A DNA stretch of 64,000 bases from Moraxella sp. FZFQ2102 (GTDB lineage Bacteria > Pseudomonadota > Gammaproteobacteria > Pseudomonadales > Moraxellaceae), in the NCBI RefSeq assembly GCF_024137865.1, contig NZ_CP099960.1, positions 1,798,001 to 1,862,000 on the forward strand. Direction: 5' to 3'. Below, one piece after another: positions 60,296 through 64,000 of this stretch. Position numbers and translations under genes: made by a program. The notes under the pieces were generated by a model that was not told the origin of the DNA, made no database searches, and saw only the letters and a program-made list of their open reading frames with translations. How positions within the stretch are numbered: position 1 is the stretch's first letter; every line of letters starts with the position of its first letter.

Positions 60296-60723
60296 AAAAT
60301 TACTTGGGTCAATGCATGGTCTGATCAATCAAAAGATAAGTTTGGCGTATTTCAAGCTTGTGCTTATTTGCACATCTTATTTTGATGATAAAATGACCGT
60401 TTTATCGTCGTATTGTTAAAATTAATCCGTGTGAATGATAACAATTTTTATTTAGAGAAAAATTTGAACGAATGTAACTTATGTAGTGAAATGTTGTATT
60501 TTTGTAAATTTAGGGTTGGGGTGGTGGTTTAATTTATAAATTTTTATAAGTAGGGTGTTAAAAAATTAAAAAAAATTTGGGGTGTGTCCCGCGCGCCAAT
60601 TTATCATAGATATTTGATTTTTATGATAAAATTTGCAAAAATTTTGCGAAATTGATGCATAGGGTATTTTAATGGTGCATGGAACGCACCCTGCGCTGCC
60701 GATTGTGCTTTATGAATTGCCAA
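60296..60723. other. intergenic region between macA and holA
   Basis: About 430 AT-rich bases with no gene. It holds the macAB promoter region and, near the right end, one copy of a 29-bp dispersed repeat. No strong terminator was found after holA. Confidence 0.5.
60662..60690 (-). repeat. 29-bp dispersed repeat, copy 2
   Basis: On the minus strand it reads ggtgcgttccatgcacc then attaaaataccc, matching 28108-28136 at 24 of 29 positions. The first half is a small hairpin (ggtgc/gcacc). Confidence 0.6.
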
Positions 60724-61743
60724 TCACCCTAACAAACCCACACCGCAAATCATCATCACAACCCGTTCAAATTGCCGCCAAGTATTATCATCGCTAAGAC
60801 CTTTGATGCTTTTATCAATGGCATAAATCTCGCTCAGCAGCTGATTAATCATCATCGGTGATAAATGGTGCGACAGTGTGTGATAGCTGTGTTCTTTATT
60901 GCGCCAAATGCCAAGGCTTTGTGGATTTTTGCCTGCTTGCAGTCCTGCGACGGCTTGCACATCTTTATTAATTGCCCATAGGATGATGCTTGGTGCGGTG
61001 TCGGTCTGCTTAAGGTGGTGTAGGATTTTTAAAGATTGCGTGGCGTTTTGCTGAATCAGTGCATCGGATAAATCAAACACACTAAAGCTGCCACCATCGG
61101 TCAGTAGCGTCATCAAGGTGTCAGCATCAATGGCGGTCGGCGTGCTTTGATTGGGCGTGGTGTGGTTAAATGACAATCGCCACAAGGTCTGATAAGCATT
61201 CAATAAATCATGCTCGGTATGGCTCATCAGCACTTGCCATGCACCACGGTCAAGACTGAGTGAGAGTTCCTGTGCTTTAAAGGCTAGGATTTCTTGCCGC
61301 TGATTTTCGTTATAGACATTGGCATCGATCAGCGTGCCATGCGTCTCAAACAGCTTTACAGCTTTGGTGGCTTGCGCTTTTTTGTCTTGCTTGGGTAAAA
61401 GCCAAATCAAATGGTTCCGACTTTGACCATCTTTGATGTCTTGGGCGAATTGCTCAAGCTCGGCAAGGGCAGCAGCATCCGGTTTATGCTTACCTGTCAC
61501 GATGATGGCACTGGCATCATCAAACAGTGACAGACTGCCAAGTTCATTGATGACTTCTTGCCACTGCTTAGGGCTGCCAAGCTCAATACGCTTGATGACT
61601 TGATGATGCGCGCGCCAACTGGGACGGCAGGCATCAATGAGCCACTGCAAGGTCAATGGTTCATCAGAATGCGCAAGCCACAAGCCACTGACAGCAGGGG
61701 TCTTGGCAAGTGACTGTAAAATCGCCAAAAAGCGTTGCTGCAC
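60724..61743 (-). CDS. holA: DNA polymerase III delta subunit
   Basis: 339 aa, starting at a GTG that shares one base with the lptE stop (TAGTG). The clamp-loader subunit that opens the beta clamp. The protein has the HolA layout: SGLWLAHSDEPLTLQWLIDA near the N-terminus, then LGSLSLFDDASAIIV and LIWLLPKQDKKAQATKAVKL, a helical middle, and the C-terminal collar (SIILWAINKDVQAVAGL, then WRNKEHSYHTL). The canonical leuS-lptE-holA order supports the call. Confidence 0.93.
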   Translation of the reverse strand: MQQRFLAILQSLAKTPAVSGLWLAHSDEPLTLQWLIDACRPSWRAHHQVIKRIELGSPKQWQEVINELGSLSLFDDASAIIVTGKHKPDAAALAELEQFAQDIKDGQSRNHLIWLLPKQDKKAQATKAVKLFETHGTLIDANVYNENQRQEILAFKAQELSLSLDRGAWQVLMSHTEHDLLNAYQTLWRLSFNHTTPNQSTPTAIDADTLMTLLTDGGSFSVFDLSDALIQQNATQSLKILHHLKQTDTAPSIILWAINKDVQAVAGLQAGKNPQSLGIWRNKEHSYHTLSHHLSPMMINQLLSEIYAIDKSIKGLSDDNTWRQFERVVMMICGVGLLG

Positions 61744-62258
61744 TAGGGTGTACCCTTGCTGCCTGACTGTGTGGCAAGCGCGTAATACTGCTCGGCGATG
61801 CGCTCGGCTAAGTTATTTTGCAGCCAGTTTTGCGCTTGTTCGCCTTGCTGATCGCTGGTGGCGACAGTACCTTGGTTGTACTGATAACTGCGCTCGACTT
61901 GGATCGGATAGCTGTGGGTCTTGCCATCGACTTGATAAGTGACATCCGCCATCAATAATAGACGCACTTCGGTCAAAATCCCAAGCAGTTCATAGCGGCG
62001 ATAGCGCAAATTATCAATGCGAATCTGCTGAGCGGCATCACTTGTGCTATTGACGCCAAGCTGAGACAGACGCGTTTCAAGCTTGTATTTGAACGCATAT
62101 GCCGTTGGGTCATCGGCAGTGCTGATGGTGACTTGATGATAGGCAGGGGCAAGCTGTTGGCTGTTAGTCCCCACGCCACGCAGTGCAAAGCCACAAGCGG
62201 TCAGTGAAAAGACACTCACCGCAAGTAGGCTTGCACGGATTAGGTTATTGGCTTTCAT
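61743..62258 (-). CDS. lptE: LPS-assembly lipoprotein LptE
   Basis: 171 aa. Signal peptide with lipobox L-T-A-C (C22) and the family start CGFALRGVG. LptE plugs the LptD barrel and helps insert lipooligosaccharide into the outer leaflet. The middle is the usual mixed alpha/beta domain (YRRYELLGILTEVRLLLMAD). The ATG overlaps the leuS stop (TAATG) and the stop overlaps the holA GTG, so the three genes are translationally coupled. Confidence 0.93.
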   Translation of the reverse strand: MKANNLIRASLLAVSVFSLTACGFALRGVGTNSQQLAPAYHQVTISTADDPTAYAFKYKLETRLSQLGVNSTSDAAQQIRIDNLRYRRYELLGILTEVRLLLMADVTYQVDGKTHSYPIQVERSYQYNQGTVATSDQQGEQAQNWLQNNLAERIAEQYYALATQSGSKGTP

Positions 62259-64000
62259 TAGCTACCTGTTACGACGAAGCTGATCAGTTTATTTGGCACG
62301 ACGATTTCTTTTTTGATTTCGCCGGTGATGAACTTGGCAACACCTTCTAGTGCTTTGGCTTCACGGATTAGCGTATCATTATCGGTGCCAACAGCAACTT
62401 CCATTTTGCCGCGTACTTTACCATTGACCTGTACAACCATTGTGATGGTGTCATTCACCAGTGCTGATTCATCCAGAGCTGGATAAGTGACTGTACGAGT
62501 GTCCACACCAAGTTGGGTTAATAGATACTCACCGACGTGTGGTGCGTATAGTGACAGCATGGCAAGCAAAGCATGGATGGCTTCGTGGCGTACTGCTAGC
62601 TCATTATCATTTACTACTTCAAAGCTTGCGATCTCATTGCACAGCTCCATCAGACTAGAGACTGGCGTATTTAGTGCCAAATGCTCACCTAGGCTGACAT
62701 CAATTTTGGCGATGGTTTCGTGTGTCTTACGGCGTAGGTCTTTGGCAGCTTTTGATAAATTGGCTTTATCGATATCGCCAATGGTTTTATCACTAATGGC
62801 ATCAATATGTTCGCCAACGGTACGCCATACTTTTTTGACAAAGTTATGCGGGCCTTTGAGTGCTGAATCTGACCATTCTAGTGTCTGATCAGCAGGGGCG
62901 GTGAATAGTGTGTATAGACGCACTGTGTCCGCACCGTATTGCTCAATGATTTCTTGGGGATCGACACCGTTGTTTTTAGATTTACTCATCTTTTCGATTT
63001 TGCCGATGATGACAGGTTCGCCATCAGCTTTGAGCGTCGCGCCACTGACTTCAGTACCATTCATCACAAGGTCGATCTCATGTGGGAAATAGTATGACTT
63101 TGAGCCATCGGAATTTTCACGATAATAAGTACCAGCCAGTACCATACCTTGGGCAAGTAGATTGGCAAATGGCTCATCACCGCTCACTAAGCCTTCATCA
63201 CGCATCACCTTGTGGAAGAAGCGTGCGTATAGCAAATGTAGGACAGCGTGCTCAACACCACCAACATACTGATCCACAGGCAGCCATTTGTCAGCTGCAG
63301 CACGGTCAATCATTTGTGTGTCGTCATGTGGGCTGGCAAAACGCTGTGCATACCAGCTAGACTCCACAAAAGTATCAAAAGTATCTGTCTCACGCTCGGC
63401 AGGCTGACCGCATTTTGGGCAGGTGCAGTTGATGAATTCTGGCATATTTTTGAGTGGATTACCACGACCGTCAGGGATGACATCGGTCGGTAGCACCACT
63501 GGCAAATCTGCTTCATCGACAGGGACAGTACCGCAGTATTCGCAGTTCACCATCGGAATTGGGCAGCCCCAATAACGCTGACGGCTCACGCCCCAGTCAC
63601 GCAGGCGATATTGAATGGTGGCTTTGCCAAGATTTTTGGCACTGACGATTTCTTCGACTTTGGCGGTGGCATCAGCTGATGATAGACCGTCAAGTACGCC
63701 TGAGTTGATGCAGTAGCCTGTGTCTTTGTCGCCGTACCATTCTTGCCACTCACGGCTGTCGTATTGACCTTGTTTGTCTTTGAAGTCAATGACTTGGGTG
63801 ATTGGCAGGTTGTATTTATTGGCAAATTCAAAATCACGCTCATCATGCGCAGGAACGCCCATTACTGCGCCTGAGCCGTAGCTCATCAGTACATAGTTGG
63901 CGACCCAGACAGGGACATTTTCGCCAGTGATTGGGTGGGTGGCAAATAGACCAGTATCCATGCCGACTTTTTCGGCTTTGGCAAGGTCGGCTTCTGCCAC
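62258..64000 (-). CDS. leuS: leucyl-tRNA synthetase, N-terminus beyond the window
   Basis: The last 580 residues are visible; the start lies past base 64000. The visible part begins in the CP1 editing domain (VPVWVANYVLMSYGSGAVMG, then VPAHDERDFEFANKYNLPI) and includes the zinc-type cysteines VNCEYCGTV and CTCPKCGQPAERETDTFDTF, the KMSKS loop in EKMSKSKNNGVDPQ, the anticodon-binding helical domain and the C-terminal domain (VQVNGKVRGKMEVAVG). It charges tRNA-Leu. First gene of leuS-lptE-holA. Confidence 0.97.
   Translation of the reverse strand: MAEADLAKAEKVGMDTGLFATHPITGENVPVWVANYVLMSYGSGAVMGVPAHDERDFEFANKYNLPITQVIDFKDKQGQYDSREWQEWYGDKDTGYCINSGVLDGLSSADATAKVEEIVSAKNLGKATIQYRLRDWGVSRQRYWGCPIPMVNCEYCGTVPVDEADLPVVLPTDVIPDGRGNPLKNMPEFINCTCPKCGQPAERETDTFDTFVESSWYAQRFASPHDDTQMIDRAAADKWLPVDQYVGGVEHAVLHLLYARFFHKVMRDEGLVSGDEPFANLLAQGMVLAGTYYRENSDGSKSYYFPHEIDLVMNGTEVSGATLKADGEPVIIGKIEKMSKSKNNGVDPQEIIEQYGADTVRLYTLFTAPADQTLEWSDSALKGPHNFVKKVWRTVGEHIDAISDKTIGDIDKANLSKAAKDLRRKTHETIAKIDVSLGEHLALNTPVSSLMELCNEIASFEVVNDNELAVRHEAIHALLAMLSLYAPHVGEYLLTQLGVDTRTVTYPALDESALVNDTITMVVQVNGKVRGKMEVAVGTDNDTLIREAKALEGVAKFITGEIKKEIVVPNKLISFVVTGS

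Overview
The window looks like one contiguous stretch of a chromosome from a gammaproteobacterium of the Moraxellaceae, most probably Moraxella or a close relative. The reasons are the protein types and gene neighbourhoods (pyrG-kdsA-eno-ftsB-ispD-comEC, leuS-lptE-holA, a tktA...epd neighbourhood, a cbb3 oxidase operon with FixH and CcoG, a signal-less YkuD protein), the AT-leaning base composition, and A/T-rich intergenic DNA carrying short dispersed palindromic elements. This placement is inferred from gene content only; no rRNA gene is present. Nearly all of the window is housekeeping sequence. I see no insertion sequence, prophage, integrase or CRISPR array.

Layout. 1-4.1 kb: an MFS transporter cut by the left edge and a LysR regulator, divergent from a DoxX membrane protein and an NAD(P)H-dependent flavin reductase. 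4.2-6 kb: a voltage-gated-type potassium channel with a C-terminal zinc ribbon, and a rhomboid protease. 6.3-9.2 kb: cytochrome bd oxidase cydA-cydB plus the tiny cydX. 9.2-12.8 kb: an inverted pair of palindromic repeats, dsbD, and an AT-rich islet with an XRE regulator divergent from a small membrane protein. 13-18.3 kb: clpB behind a heat-shock-type promoter, a phosphoribosyltransferase-like gene followed by a remnant of its own C-terminal module, and cysS. 18.4-21.5 kb: hom, lipoprotein dsbC and an unknown exported protein whose start looks frameshifted. 21.6-31.4 kb: guaB, a YcxB-like protein, serS, tktA, two 73-bp repeats, a Pif1-like helicase and an epd/gap-type dehydrogenase. 31.4-36.5 kb (minus strand): an NRDE protein, tRNA-Glu, yajQ, pyrC-rnt and argG. 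36.7-38.8 kb: a signal-less YkuD protein, a lipoprotein and a LysR regulator. 38.9-45.8 kb: ccoG-fixH and an SCP2-domain gene (minus), then ccoNOQP (plus). 45.8-54.8 kb: pyrG, kdsA, eno, ftsB, ispD, comEC and an S49 peptidase. 54.9-60.3 kb (minus): a ribbon-helix-helix protein, a tRNA-Lys/Lys/Asn operon, menA and macAB. 60.7-64 kb (minus): leuS (cut by the right edge)-lptE-holA with one-base stop/start overlaps.

How the parts work together. Two high-affinity terminal oxidases (bd and cbb3) with the assembly factors CcoG and FixH indicate respiration adapted to low oxygen. MenA suggests a menaquinone pool beside ubiquinone. DsbC and DsbD form the periplasmic disulfide-isomerase branch. ComEC points to DNA uptake. 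MacAB, LptE and KdsA serve the envelope. The window does not show an obvious large undescribed system. The least explained parts are the AT-rich XRE/membrane-protein pair, the phosphoribosyltransferase with its duplicated tail, the exported protein with an apparent one-base slip at its start, and several families of short dispersed repeats.
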